This document shows positions 1 through 8,554 of a stretch of DNA of 64,000 bases, piece by piece; within the stretch, counting starts at the first letter, position 1; every line of letters begins with the position of its first letter. A program made the translations under genes and the position numbers. Origin of the DNA: Streptomyces sp. MA5143a (GTDB lineage: Bacteria; Actinomycetota; Actinomycetes; Streptomycetales; Streptomycetaceae); NCBI RefSeq assembly GCF_900290235.1, contig NZ_OLMK01000010.1:124001-188000 (forward strand), given 5' to 3'. The notes under the pieces are model-generated. The model was not told the DNA's origin. It saw only the letters and a program-made list of their open reading frames with translations, and did not search any database.

Positions 1-880
1 GCTTCTGGCTCGGGATGGTGAGCCGCGCGATCGGCACCGCCGGCGCCACCGCGTCCTTCCACTCCACCGACGCGTCCTCGACCGGGGTGCGGCGCTCGTC
101 CACGTACCGCTGGACGCACAGGTCGAACGCCACGTCGGCCTGCCCGAGGCGCCGCGCGAACTCGCGGTGCAGGAAGTCGGGGTCCCGCCGGTCGGGCGCG
201 GGCGCCACCGGCGTACCGGGCGCGGGCCGGAGCAGGTACCGCACGGGCCCGGCGTCGCCCCACAGCATCGCCCCGCGGCTCCAATAGGTCTCGTTCGCGA
301 GGGAGCTCACCGAGCGCCGGGTGGCCTCGCGCACGTTCCGCCGCATCCGCCCGGCGGTGCTGAACCCCACCGCCAGCGGCAGCTTCACCAACAGCCCGAA
401 CGCCTTGTGCAGCGGACTGCGCGCCCCCGCCATGGCCTTGGCGAACGCCACGAACTCCCGCGCGTTCGCCGCGTGCGACACCGGGAAACTGGTGGCCAGC
501 AGATCGTGGCTCTCGTCGTCCGACACCCGTACGCGTATCGCCGCGCCCCGCAGGTCAGGGGAGCCGTCGCCCTGCCGGACGCCGCTCGCGTTGGAGAGCC
601 GGACCACCGCCGGGTACTCGGCGCCGGGCTGTGCGAAGCCGACGCGCAGGGCCGCCGGGAGGTCGTCGTGGAAACGCAGCCGCGCGTTCTCGACGGCCAC
701 CGGTGCCTTCGCGTGGAACGCCCGCGCGACCCCGCCGCCCCCGGCCCGCCGGTTCCTGACCTGGACCTCCATCAGCTCCCGGGCCAGCCGCTCGAACACC
801 AGCCGCTCGGCCTCCGGGCTGCCGCCTTCGTACCGCTCGTATCGCTCGTACCGCTGTTCGTGCTGCCCGGTCTCGGCCAT
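1..880 (-). CDS. Catalase-like heme-binding family protein, 3' end outside window
   Basis: The reading frame opens with ATG at 880 behind a GAAGGAAG ribosome site (887-894) and runs off the left edge, so the C-terminus is missing. About 290 residues are visible. The segments AFHAKAPVAVENARLRFHDD, VVRLSNASG and DLRGAAIRV match the layout of the catalase core (distal His strand, then the R-L-S and D-x-R-G-x-A motifs), but the protein is diverged from true KatA enzymes and fits the small catalase-like group better. Whether it has catalase, peroxidase or another heme chemistry cannot be told from sequence. The N-terminus carries a short ERYERYE repeat. It is transcribed away from the HEAT-repeat gene, and the shared upstream region holds short direct repeats. 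Confidence 0.72.
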   Translation of the reverse strand, partial: MAETGQHEQRYERYERYEGGSPEAERLVFERLARELMEVQVRNRRAGGGGVARAFHAKAPVAVENARLRFHDDLPAALRVGFAQPGAEYPAVVRLSNASGVRQGDGSPDLRGAAIRVRVSDDESHDLLATSFPVSHAANAREFVAFAKAMAGARSPLHKAFGLLVKLPLAVGFSTAGRMRRNVREATRRSVSSLANETYWSRGAMLWGDAGPVRYLLRPAPGTPVAPAPDRRDPDFLHREFARRLGQADVAFDLCVQRYVDERRTPVEDASVEWKDAVAPAVPIARLTIPSQK

Positions 881-910
881 CGGTCGCTTCCTTCGTGCGG
901 ACGCGTACAC

Positions 911-932
911 ATGCGTACGGGATGCATACGGG
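911..932. repeat. Tandem 11-bp repeat upstream of the catalase-like gene
   Basis: ATGCGTACGGG (911-921) is followed directly by ATGCATACGGG (922-932), differing by one base, and a related ACGCGTACAC precedes them at 901-910. The repeats sit just upstream of the leftward gene start, where a regulator site would be expected. Function is unknown. Confidence 0.45.
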
Positions 933-978
933 ACAGGGGCCGCACGCTACCGGCGGCGCCCGGTGGCCACAGCGACAG

Positions 979-1007
979 TTCACGCCATGTACACATCTAA
1001 GTACAAT
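979..1007 (+). promoter_or_regulatory. Candidate sigma70-type promoter for the HEAT-repeat gene
   Basis: TTCACG (979-984) and TACAAT (1002-1007) are separated by 17 bases and lie in the most AT-rich part of the gap, pointing at the gene starting at 1152. A GTAC-N8-GTAC pair (989-992, 1001-1004) overlaps the spacer and could be an operator. Inferred from spacing and similarity only. Confidence 0.4.
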
Positions 1008-1151
1008 ATGGAGGACAGTCGTATTTGGCATGTCATGGCGGCATCCGGACGTGCGTCCGGCGGGTCCGGCGGATCTGGCGGGGCGGTGGTGTGGCTGGGC
1101 GGGGCGAAACCCCGTCGCCGGGTGTCCGGGCCCGGCGGTAAGGTCGCGCGC

Positions 1152-3221
1152 ATGTCGGAGGGGTTGAAGTCGATCGATCGGGCTGAGCTGGAAGCGGTCG
1201 ACTGGGCGGGGCTGAAGCACAACTACGGAACCGCCGAGGACGTGCCGGACCTGCTGCGCCGATGCGCGGGACCTGACCCGGACGACGCGGAGGACGCCGC
1301 GTTCGACCTGCTGAACAACCTCTACCACCAGGGCGGTTGGGTCTGCCCGGCCGCGGCGGCCGCGCTCCCCTTCGTGTTGAGCCTGGCCGCCGCCCCGCAG
1401 GTGACGCCCCGGCGCGCGCTGCTGGAACTCGTGGAGCGTCTGGCCGCCGAGGCCGGAAGGGTCGAGGCGCGGTTCCTCGACCCCCACTGGTCCGCGGCCT
1501 GGGAACGCCATCTGCCCGAGGTGCTCGCCCTGCTGGACGACCCCGAACCGGAGATCCGGCGGGCCGCCGCCGACGTCATCGGCGCCTGCGCCGACCCCGG
1601 CGAAGGCTCCCTTCCCGCACTCCTGAGCCGCTGGCATGCCGAGAGCGACCCGGTGACCCGCCTCGACCTGGTCCTCGCACTCGGCAACGCGGCCCGCCAC
1701 GCCGCGGCCGGCGCCGGGCCGGACGGGGCCGCAGCCCTCTCGGATGAAGCCGCCGCCCCCTCGGTCGAGGCCGCCGCCCTCCTGGCTTCGCTCCTCACCG
1801 CCCCGGAGCCCCAACTGCGCCTGGCGGCGCTGCACGCGCTCGGCGACCGCACCCGGGCCGCCGCTGCCGCTCCGGAGGAGGCGCGGCTGGAGATCGCGCT
1901 GGGCGCGTTGCGTGATCCGAGTGTGGAGCTGTGGCAGCGCACCAGTGCCGCGGAGTGCGGCGTGCGGGGCATGCACCAGTGGACGGCGTCCCTGTTCGAC
2001 GGAGCGTCCCCCGCCTTCGCCCTCGGTTTGATGGCCGATCACCCCGACGAGGAACAGCGGGTCGGCGGTCTCGAACAGGCCGCCCGGGTGCTGTCGCGGT
2101 GGCGGTCACCGGTCGACGCGCTGCTGCCGGGCGTCGTTGCGCGGCTGGACGACCCGGCCGCCGAGGTCCGCTACCGGGCGGCCGAACTGCTGGCCTGCCT
2201 GGGCCCCGCGGCGGCCGCCCACGCCGACGCGGTCGCCGCGCTGCTCGACGACTCCGCCGTCCGGGCGACCCGCGGGGGAGAGGCGGTCGCCGACGCCGCG
2301 GTATGGGCGCTGGCCCGGATGAACGACCCGCGCTGTCTGTCCCGCCTGACCGAACACGTGGCCGGCACCCGCCCCGGCTTCGCGTCGGCCGGCGCCTACT
2401 ACGGCGGCTCCGCGAACTCCTTCCACCACCCCGCCCTGCCCGCCCTGCACGAGGTGCTCACCGGCCTCCCGGACCACGCGGAGGCCCTGCTCCCGGCGAT
2501 CAGTGACCGGCTCGATCCCACCGAGGACCCCCGGAACCTCCGCCGGTTCGGCGAGGTGCTCGCCGCGTGGGGGCCCGCGGCGGAGGCGGCGGTACCACGG
2601 CTGCTCGTCCTCCTGGAGGACGACGAGCGGTGGCCGGCGGCGGCGACGGCCCTGGCGGGCATCGGCGGGGCCGGCCGGGCGGGAGGAGAGGCGCTGCTGA
2701 CCCGGTCACGCAAGGGCGGACCGGACGCGGAACTCGCCGCCTGGGCGTACTGGCGGGTCGGCGGCGATCCCGGCCCCGCCATGGACGTGCTCGGACCCGC
2801 CGCCACGGACGAGGACCGCGCCACCCACACCGCGCTGAGCAGACTGGCCGACCTCGGCCCGCACGCCGCCGGGTACGCGGACCGGCTCCGCGCGTTCGCG
2901 GCGGCGGAGGACCACTGGGTCAGAACGCGGGCGGCGCACGCGCTGTGGGCCGTGACCGGCGGTGACACGGCCACCGCCGTTCCGGCCCTGCTGGAGGTCG
3001 TGAGGAAGCTGACCGACGGCACGTACCTGCCGGTGATGCTCCCGGCGGTACGCCACCTGGCCCGCATGGGCGAAGCCGCGGCCCCGGCGGCCCGCCTCCT
3101 CCGGGACCTGCCCACCGACGACCGCCGCCTGTACTACTTCGGCGGCTGGCGGGGCTTCACGGAGGACGAGGCGGTCCGGACCGCGGTCGACGAGTTGCTG
3201 GTGGCGGCGTCGGACGCCTGA
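1152..3221 (+). CDS. HEAT-repeat domain protein
   Basis: The product is 689 residues, soluble, without signal peptide or membrane segment. It contains many roughly 30-residue helical repeats of HEAT type, for example around VLALLDDPEPEIRRAAADVI, GVVARLDDPAAEVRYRAAEL and PRLLVLLEDDERWPAAATAL, spanning most of the length. Such proteins form curved scaffolds for protein-protein contacts and no catalytic motif is visible. I chose ATG 1152 because the repeat-like sequence starts there and the in-frame extension further upstream is low-quality. Its 3' end overlaps the opposing broken nuclease gene by 88 bases. Partner and role are unknown. Confidence 0.75.
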   Translation: MSEGLKSIDRAELEAVDWAGLKHNYGTAEDVPDLLRRCAGPDPDDAEDAAFDLLNNLYHQGGWVCPAAAAALPFVLSLAAAPQVTPRRALLELVERLAAEAGRVEARFLDPHWSAAWERHLPEVLALLDDPEPEIRRAAADVIGACADPGEGSLPALLSRWHAESDPVTRLDLVLALGNAARHAAAGAGPDGAAALSDEAAAPSVEAAALLASLLTAPEPQLRLAALHALGDRTRAAAAAPEEARLEIALGALRDPSVELWQRTSAAECGVRGMHQWTASLFDGASPAFALGLMADHPDEEQRVGGLEQAARVLSRWRSPVDALLPGVVARLDDPAAEVRYRAAELLACLGPAAAAHADAVAALLDDSAVRATRGGEAVADAAVWALARMNDPRCLSRLTEHVAGTRPGFASAGAYYGGSANSFHHPALPALHEVLTGLPDHAEALLPAISDRLDPTEDPRNLRRFGEVLAAWGPAAEAAVPRLLVLLEDDERWPAAATALAGIGGAGRAGGEALLTRSRKGGPDAELAAWAYWRVGGDPGPAMDVLGPAATDEDRATHTALSRLADLGPHAAGYADRLRAFAAAEDHWVRTRAAHALWAVTGGDTATAVPALLEVVRKLTDGTYLPVMLPAVRHLARMGEAAAPAARLLRDLPTDDRRLYYFGGWRGFTEDEAVRTAVDELLVAASDA

Positions 3222-4877
3222 AGGTGTGTCGTGGAAGTGCTGGTGACCGTGCGGCGTCCGTTGGCGGCTGGGGCGGAGACAAGGCCGAGGTGTTCGAGTG
3301 CGTCCAGTACGTCACGGGCTTGCCTGCGGGTGAGGGAGAAGCGTTGCTGTAGGAGGACCATCGTGGCGCGTTGTTCGGTGACGACGGCCTGAGCGATGTC
3401 GTGGAGCGTTTCTACGCGCAGGCCGACGCGCTGGGCGCAGCGGATGAATTCTGCTTCATGTGCTGGGCCTGCGGAGGAGGGGGACGGAGGGAGCCCGAGG
3501 GAGAGCGGGTGGTCGACGCCGGCGTGCGGGGTGCCGCTTCCGGGGGCGGCGAGGTGCGCGTCGGCGGCCCGCATCAGTTGCTGCGCCGGCGGGTTGACGG
3601 GGGTGGGGGTGCCTTGCAGATCGTATTGGAACAGGGCGATGCCGTGCTCAGAGGCCCAGTCGAAGGCCGGCGGGGTGTAGCCGGCGAGGGAGAAGAACAC
3701 GGCCTTCTTGTTCCGGGAACCCGCGACGCCGTGCAGTTGCTGCACCGTGGGGCGACTGGTGGGGCTGCCTTCCATCTTCACTTGGGCCACGGCGCCCCCC
3801 CCGCCAGGACGTCGATGCCCTCGTCCGCGCCGACGGGCGTGGCCACGGCATCGGTGAAGCCCAGATGACGCATCCAGTCGACGGCAACCAGTTCGGCGTC
3901 CCGCGCGGTGCGGATCAGTCTGTTCTCGGGGCGGAGGACCGCCTTGGCCGGGGGCGCGCTCTCAGCAGCCTGGGTGCGGGCAGCCAGGGCGATCCTCAAC
4001 TGCGGGTTGTGGGAGAAGGAGAAGGCCAATTCGCCGACGAGCAGCATCCCCGCATCCGGATGGGGCGCCTCGATGACATCTTCCGGCGCAGGGCTGAAGC
4101 GGTAGGCCACACCCCCGTCCGTGACGGCGGCTCCGCGGTCGGACAGGACCAACAGGGCCGGGCGCGCACGGCCGCTGCCGGTGGCTGACTGGGCGACGCA
4201 CAACAGACGTTCGTCGACCGCCAGGTGGCGGCGCGCGAGCCGCACCGCCTCCGCTCGAAGACGAGGGTCACGCGCCAGGCCGGCCCTCGACAGACAGAAG
4301 GCGATCGCCTCGTCCTGCGGTGTGCCACGCCCGGGAGCTTCCTGGAGCAGCCGGCGCACCTCCCGCTCCAGCACGCGGGCAGCTTCGTGAGCGCGGCGTT
4401 CCTCCTCCAACGCGAGCGCATCCTGCTTCTCCCGCGCGGTCTGTGCCGCGGACTCGGCCGCCTGGGCGCTCTGCTCGGCTTCGGCTCGCTGTCGCGGGCT
4501 GTACCGCGCCGTCCAGCGGGGGTCTTGCCGAGCAGCCACAACACCCCCGCGCAGCAGACGAACACGCTTGTCCCGGCCATCCACACCACGGGCGAGACGA
4601 ACACCCCCACCAGCAGCGAGATCAGCGCGACGACCATCACGCAGGCGACGACCGCGGCCACGATCTCGAAGCGGTCATCGCCCGGTCGTTGAGGGACATC
4701 CCCCGGCAGCCCGCTCCCGCTCCCGCCGCCGCGCACATCTGCCGGGGCAACCGGCCGCGCCGACAACGCGGTCCGGCCTGTCCCCTTGCACGATGACGCA
4801 CCCCGCGGGTGGGAACGGACGACGCCGTCCTCGTCCACCGGTACCCGACGCTCACACACCGGACATCTGCCACGCAT
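3134..4877 (-). pseudogene. Membrane-anchored Mrr-type restriction endonuclease-like protein, two frame breaks
   Basis: Three leftward frames join into one sensible protein of about 581 residues if one base is restored at a C5 run near 4531-4536 and one at the G8 run 3795-3802. In order: a short Cys/His zinc-ribbon-like N-terminus (C-P-V-C at residues 5-8), two membrane helices (about residues 77-125), a charged Ala/Glu-rich coiled coil, a central region, and an Mrr-like nuclease core with D-V-L then A-Q-V-K, the D...QxK signature. The C-terminus (LLQQRFSLTRRQARDVLDAL) resembles an FtsK-gamma-like winged helix. ATG 4877 has a GGAGG site at 4885-4889. The breaks are either real inactivation or homopolymer miscalls. 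The tail runs antisense into the HEAT gene. Confidence 0.65.
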
Positions 4878-4993
4878 CACTGGACCTCCAGCCCGCCCCA
4901 CCCGCACCAGAGCGCACCACAGTAGCCCCGCGCGAACCGACCAGCAGCGACGGATCGGGCAGCCAGACGCTGCCACGCGCACCCCCCGGCGGG

Positions 4994-5875
4994 CTACCCC
5001 TTCGAGGACTCCACCGCGTGCCCCCCGAACTGGTTCCGCAGTGCCGCCACCATCTTCATCTGCGGGGAGTCGTCCTGGCGGGACGCGAAGCGGGCGAACA
5101 GGGACGCGGTGATCGCCGGCAGCGGTACCGCGTTGTCGATGGCGGCCTCGACCGTCCACCGGCCCTCCCCGGAGTCGGCGGCGTAGCCACGCAGCTTCTC
5201 CAGGTGCTCGTCGGCGTCCAGCGCGTTGACCGCGAGGTCCAGCAGCCAGGAACGGATGACCGTCCCCTCCTGCCAGGACCGGAACACCTCACGGACGTCG
5301 GTCACCGAGTCCACGGCCTCCAGCAGCTCCCAGCCCTCGGCGTAGGCCTGCATCATGGCGTACTCGATGCCGTTGTGGACCATCTTGGAGAAGTGCCCGG
5401 CGCCGACCTTCCCGGCGTGGACGTACCCGTACGGCCCCTCCGGCTTGAGCGCGTCGAAGATCGGCTGGAGCCGGTCCACGTGTTCCTTGTCGCCGCCGAC
5501 CATCAGCGCGTAGCCGTTCTCCAGGCCCCACACGCCGCCCGAGACGCCCGCGTCGACGAAGCCGATGCCCTTGGCACCCAGTTCCTCGGCGTGCTTCTCG
5601 TCGTCCGTCCAGCGGGAGTTGCCGCCGTCGACGACGGTGTCGCCGGCCGACAGCAGGTCCGCCAGCTCGTCCACGACGGACTGGGTGGCGCCGCCGGCGG
5701 GGACCATCACCCAGATCGTGCGCGGCGCGTCGAGCCGCTCGACGAGTTCGGCCAGGCTGCCCACGTCGGAGACGTCGGGGTTGCGGTCGTAGCCGATGAC
5801 GGTGTGGCCGGCGCGGCGGATCCGCTCGCGCATGTTCCCGCCCATCTTGCCGAGACCGATGAGACCGAGCTGCAT
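4994..5875 (-). CDS. gnd: 6-phosphogluconate dehydrogenase, decarboxylating (short YqeC/GndA type)
   Basis: The product has 293 residues, the length of the short, usually NAD-preferring 6PGDH form rather than the 470-residue GndA of E. coli. It starts with the Rossmann motif GLIGLGKMG and carries the substrate-binding V-D-A-G-V-S-G-G loop and the catalytic K-M-V-H-N-G-I-E-Y motif. It converts 6-phosphogluconate to ribulose 5-phosphate, CO2 and reduced cofactor. It is the last gene of the tkt-tal-zwf-opcA-gnd run. The start ATG follows a GGAAGAAG site that lies inside the 3' end of the preceding relic, one base after that relic's stop, so the two were probably translationally coupled. Cofactor preference is inferred from family length only. 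Confidence 0.92.
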   Translation of the reverse strand: MQLGLIGLGKMGGNMRERIRRAGHTVIGYDRNPDVSDVGSLAELVERLDAPRTIWVMVPAGGATQSVVDELADLLSAGDTVVDGGNSRWTDDEKHAEELGAKGIGFVDAGVSGGVWGLENGYALMVGGDKEHVDRLQPIFDALKPEGPYGYVHAGKVGAGHFSKMVHNGIEYAMMQAYAEGWELLEAVDSVTDVREVFRSWQEGTVIRSWLLDLAVNALDADEHLEKLRGYAADSGEGRWTVEAAIDNAVPLPAITASLFARFASRQDDSPQMKMVAALRNQFGGHAVESSKG

Positions 5876-5876
5876 G

Positions 5877-6073
5877 TCAGTTCACTTCTTCCTGAGCGTC
5901 ACGGGTGTCATGGGAGTCGTGGGTGTCACGGGAGTCGTGGGTGTCACGGGAGTCGTCGGGGTCATGGCGGTCGTGGGTGTCGCGCAGCGCGCGGTACGCG
6001 GCGACCAGGGCCGCCGGGCGGTCCCCCAACTCGGCCGACTCCGGGCGCCGGTTGAGGCGGGGGCGTCACTCAT
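5877..6073 (-). pseudogene. Candidate collapsed relic of glucose-6-phosphate isomerase
   Basis: ATG 6073 overlaps the opcA stop as ATGA. As written, the frame gives MSDAPASTGARS... With one extra C in the C5 run it reads MSDAPRLNRRPESAELGD, which resembles the N-terminus of actinobacterial Pgi (LNxRPExxxLxD), then PAALVAAYRALRD, which resembles the Pgi C-terminal RYRALRG tail, then a repeat-encoded Asp/His/Thr tail and stop at 5877. Related Streptomyces clusters carry pgi between opcA and gnd, exactly here. My reading is that the gene lost its middle and kept both ends. The match is short, so an unrelated 65-codon ORF remains possible. Confidence 0.45.
5905..5976. repeat. 18-bp tandem repeat, about four copies
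   Basis: Units start at 5905, 5923, 5941 and 5959 with the form GTGTCACGGGAGTCGTGG, and a degenerate fifth begins at 5977. The period is six codons and encodes a D-T-H-D-S-R type repeat in the leftward relic frame. The array lies between opcA and gnd and looks like a minisatellite expansion within a decaying gene. Confidence 0.75.
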
Positions 6074-7004
6074 CGCCGGTGGCCTCCCCGGTGTGTTCGC
6101 CGCCGCGCAGGGCGATCGCGTACATCTCGTCCGCGTCGAGACGGCGCAGTTCCTCGGCGATCAGCTCGGAGGTGGCGCGCACCTTCAGGGCGAGGGTGCG
6201 GGACGGCTGGCCCGGCAGGGTGAGCGTGGCGAGCGGGCCCTCGGGGCGGTCGATGACGATCTCCCCGTTCTCCGTGCCGAGCCGCACACCCGTCACGACC
6301 GGTCCGGCGGTGGTGACACGCTCGACGGTGACGCCGAGACGGGCCTCCAGCCAGCGGGCCAGCAGTTCGGCGCTCGGGTTGTCGGCCTCGCTGTCCACGG
6401 CCGCCGAGGTGATCTTCGTACGGGCCTGGTCGAGGGCGGCGGCGAGCATGGAACGCCACGGCGTCAGCCGGGTCCAGGCCAGGTCGGTGTCGCCGGGCGT
6501 GTAGGAGGCGACCCGCTGCTCCAGCGCGGCCAGCGGGGACTCGACGGCGTACATGTCGGTGATCCGGCGCTGCGCCAACGCCCCCAGCGGGTCCTTCGCC
6601 GGGTTCTCCGGTGAGTCCACCGGCCACCACACCACGACCGGCGCGTCCGGCAGCAGCAGCGGGAGGACGACGGAGTCGGCGTGGTCGGAGACCTCGCCGT
6701 ACGTCCGCAGCACGACGGTCTCGCCGGTGCCCGCGTCAGCGCCCACGCGCACCTCGGCGTCCAGGTGCGACCGGGTGCGGTCGCGGGGGGTGCGGGCATG
6801 CCGCTTGATGACGACCAGGGTGCGCGAGGGGTGCTCGTGCGAGGCCTCCTCGGCCGCCTTGATCGAGTCGTACGCGTTCTCCTCGTCCGTCACGATCACC
6901 ATCGTGAGGACCATGCCCACGGCGGGCGTGCCGATGGCCCGGCGTCCCTTCACCAGGGCCTTGTTGATCTTGCTTGCCGTGGTGTCCGTCAGGTCGAATT
7001 TCAT
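6066..7004 (-). CDS. opcA: OpcA, glucose-6-phosphate dehydrogenase assembly protein
   Basis: The product has 312 residues from ATG 7004, which overlaps the zwf stop as ATGA. OpcA is a non-catalytic partner required for assembly or redox activation of G6PDH in cyanobacteria and actinobacteria. The diagnostic N-terminal stretch [17 protein letters not shown] and the central VVVWWPVDSPENPAKDPLG are clear. Its position directly after zwf is the normal arrangement. The next start (the pgi-like relic) overlaps its stop, so the whole run is one translationally coupled transcript. An upstream in-frame extension to 7064 exists but lies inside zwf and was not used. Confidence 0.92.
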   Translation of the reverse strand: MKFDLTDTTASKINKALVKGRRAIGTPAVGMVLTMVIVTDEENAYDSIKAAEEASHEHPSRTLVVIKRHARTPRDRTRSHLDAEVRVGADAGTGETVVLRTYGEVSDHADSVVLPLLLPDAPVVVWWPVDSPENPAKDPLGALAQRRITDMYAVESPLAALEQRVASYTPGDTDLAWTRLTPWRSMLAAALDQARTKITSAAVDSEADNPSAELLARWLEARLGVTVERVTTAGPVVTGVRLGTENGEIVIDRPEGPLATLTLPGQPSRTLALKVRATSELIAEELRRLDADEMYAIALRGGEHTGEATGDE

Positions 7005-8554
7005 GGCCTGCGCCAGCTCCGTCCGTCTCGTGCGAGCATCTCGTCGGCTTCCTCGGGGCCCCAACTGCCCGAGGGGTACTGCGCGGGCCTGCCGTGCTTG
7101 GCCCAGTACTCCTCGATCGGGTCGAGGATCTTCCAGGACTCCTCCACCTCCTGGTGGCGGGGGAAGAGGTTGGCGTCGCCGAGCAGCACGTCAAGGATCA
7201 GCCGTTCGTACGCCTCCGGGCTGGACTCCGTGAACGACTCGCCGTACGCGAAGTCCATGGTGACGTCCCGGATCTCCATCGAGGTACCCGGCACCTTCGA
7301 ACCGAAGCGCACCGTCATCCCCTCGTCCGGCTGCACCCGGATGACGATCGCGTTCTTCCCCAGCTCCTCGGTGGCCGTGGAGTCGAACGGGGAGTGCGGG
7401 GCCGTCTGGAAGACGACCGCGATCTCCGTGACCCGGCGGCCGAGTCGCTTGCCGGTGCGCAGATAGAACGGGACGCCGGCCCAGCGGCGGTTGTCGATCT
7501 CCAGCTTGACGGCCGCGTACGTGTCGGTCCGGGAGTTCGGGTCGATGCCGTCCTCCTCCAGATAGCCGACCACCTTCTCGCCGCCCTGCCAGGCCTGCGT
7601 GTACTGGCCGCGCACGGTGTGGGCGCCCAGATCGGCGGGGAGCCGCACCGACTTGAGGACCTTCAGCTTCTCGGTGAGCAACGCCTCGGCGTCGAAGGCG
7701 ATCGGCTCCTCCATGGCGGTGAGCGCCATCAGCTGGAGCAGATGGTTCTGGATGACGTCGCGGGCGGCGCCGATGCCGTCGTAGTAGCCGGCGCGGCCGC
7801 CGATGCCGATGTCCTCGGCCATGGTGATCTGGACGTGGTCGACGTACGACCGGTTCCAGATGGGCTCGTACATCTGGTTGGCGAACCGCAGGGCGAGGAG
7901 GTTCTGGACGGTCTCCTTGCCGAGGTAGTGGTCGATGCGGAAGACCTGGTCCGGGTCGAAGACCTCGTGCACGATCTCGTTGAGATCGATGGCGCTGGCC
8001 AGGTCGTGGCCGAACGGCTTCTCGATGACCGCGCGCCGCCAGGAACCCTCGGGCGCGTCGGCCAGCCCGTGCTTCTTCAGCTGCTGGACGACCTTGGGGA
8101 AGAACTTGGGCGGTACGGAGAGGTAGAAGGCGAAGTTGCCGCTGGTGCCTCGCGAGGCGTTCAACTCCTCGACAGCCGAGCGGAGTTGCTTGAACGCCTC
8201 GTCGTCGTCGAAGTCGCCCGGCACGAACCGCATGCCCTCGGCGAGCTGCTGCCATACCTCCTCGCGGAACTCGGTGCGCGCGTGCTCGCGCACCGCGTCG
8301 TGCACCACCTGCGCGAAGTCCTGGTCCTCCCAGTCCCGGCGGGCGAAGCCCACCAGCGAGAAGCCCGGCGGGAGCAGCCCCCGGTTGGCCAGGTCGTACA
8401 CGGCCGGCATCAGCTTCTTGCGGGACAGGTCACCGGTCACCCCGAAGATGACGAGGCCGGACGGCCCCGCGATCCGGGGGAGCCGGCGATCGCGCTCGTC
8501 CCGCAGCGGATTGGCCCAGTCGACCGTCGCCCGAGAGGTCGTCTCCAAGGTCAT
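7001..8554 (-). CDS. zwf: Glucose-6-phosphate 1-dehydrogenase
   Basis: The product has 517 residues, full length for the family. The NADP-binding [11 protein letters not shown] motif is at residues 38-48, E-K-P-F-G-H-D near 178-184, and the active-site R-I-D-H-Y-L-G-K-E at 206-214 contains the catalytic histidine and substrate lysine. It oxidises glucose 6-phosphate to 6-phosphogluconolactone, feeding NADPH to the cell. ATG 8554 overlaps the tal stop by four bases and has an AGGGAG site. No 6-phosphogluconolactonase gene is present in this cluster, so that step must be encoded elsewhere or be spontaneous. Confidence 0.96.
   Translation of the reverse strand: MTLETTSRATVDWANPLRDERDRRLPRIAGPSGLVIFGVTGDLSRKKLMPAVYDLANRGLLPPGFSLVGFARRDWEDQDFAQVVHDAVREHARTEFREEVWQQLAEGMRFVPGDFDDDEAFKQLRSAVEELNASRGTSGNFAFYLSVPPKFFPKVVQQLKKHGLADAPEGSWRRAVIEKPFGHDLASAIDLNEIVHEVFDPDQVFRIDHYLGKETVQNLLALRFANQMYEPIWNRSYVDHVQITMAEDIGIGGRAGYYDGIGAARDVIQNHLLQLMALTAMEEPIAFDAEALLTEKLKVLKSVRLPADLGAHTVRGQYTQAWQGGEKVVGYLEEDGIDPNSRTDTYAAVKLEIDNRRWAGVPFYLRTGKRLGRRVTEIAVVFQTAPHSPFDSTATEELGKNAIVIRVQPDEGMTVRFGSKVPGTSMEIRDVTMDFAYGESFTESSPEAYERLILDVLLGDANLFPRHQEVEESWKILDPIEEYWAKHGRPAQYPSGSWGPEEADEMLARDGRSWRRP

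Noticed and set aside
3778..3790. Mrr-like region as two independent intact genes
   Set aside because: The first frame ends inside the nuclease core, between the D-V-L and A-Q-V-K parts of a single active site, so a frame break is the better reading.
5905..5976. CRISPR array
   Set aside because: The units are contiguous 18-mers without spacers. The arrays at 54233-54313 and 55779-55870 were rejected as CRISPR for the same reason.
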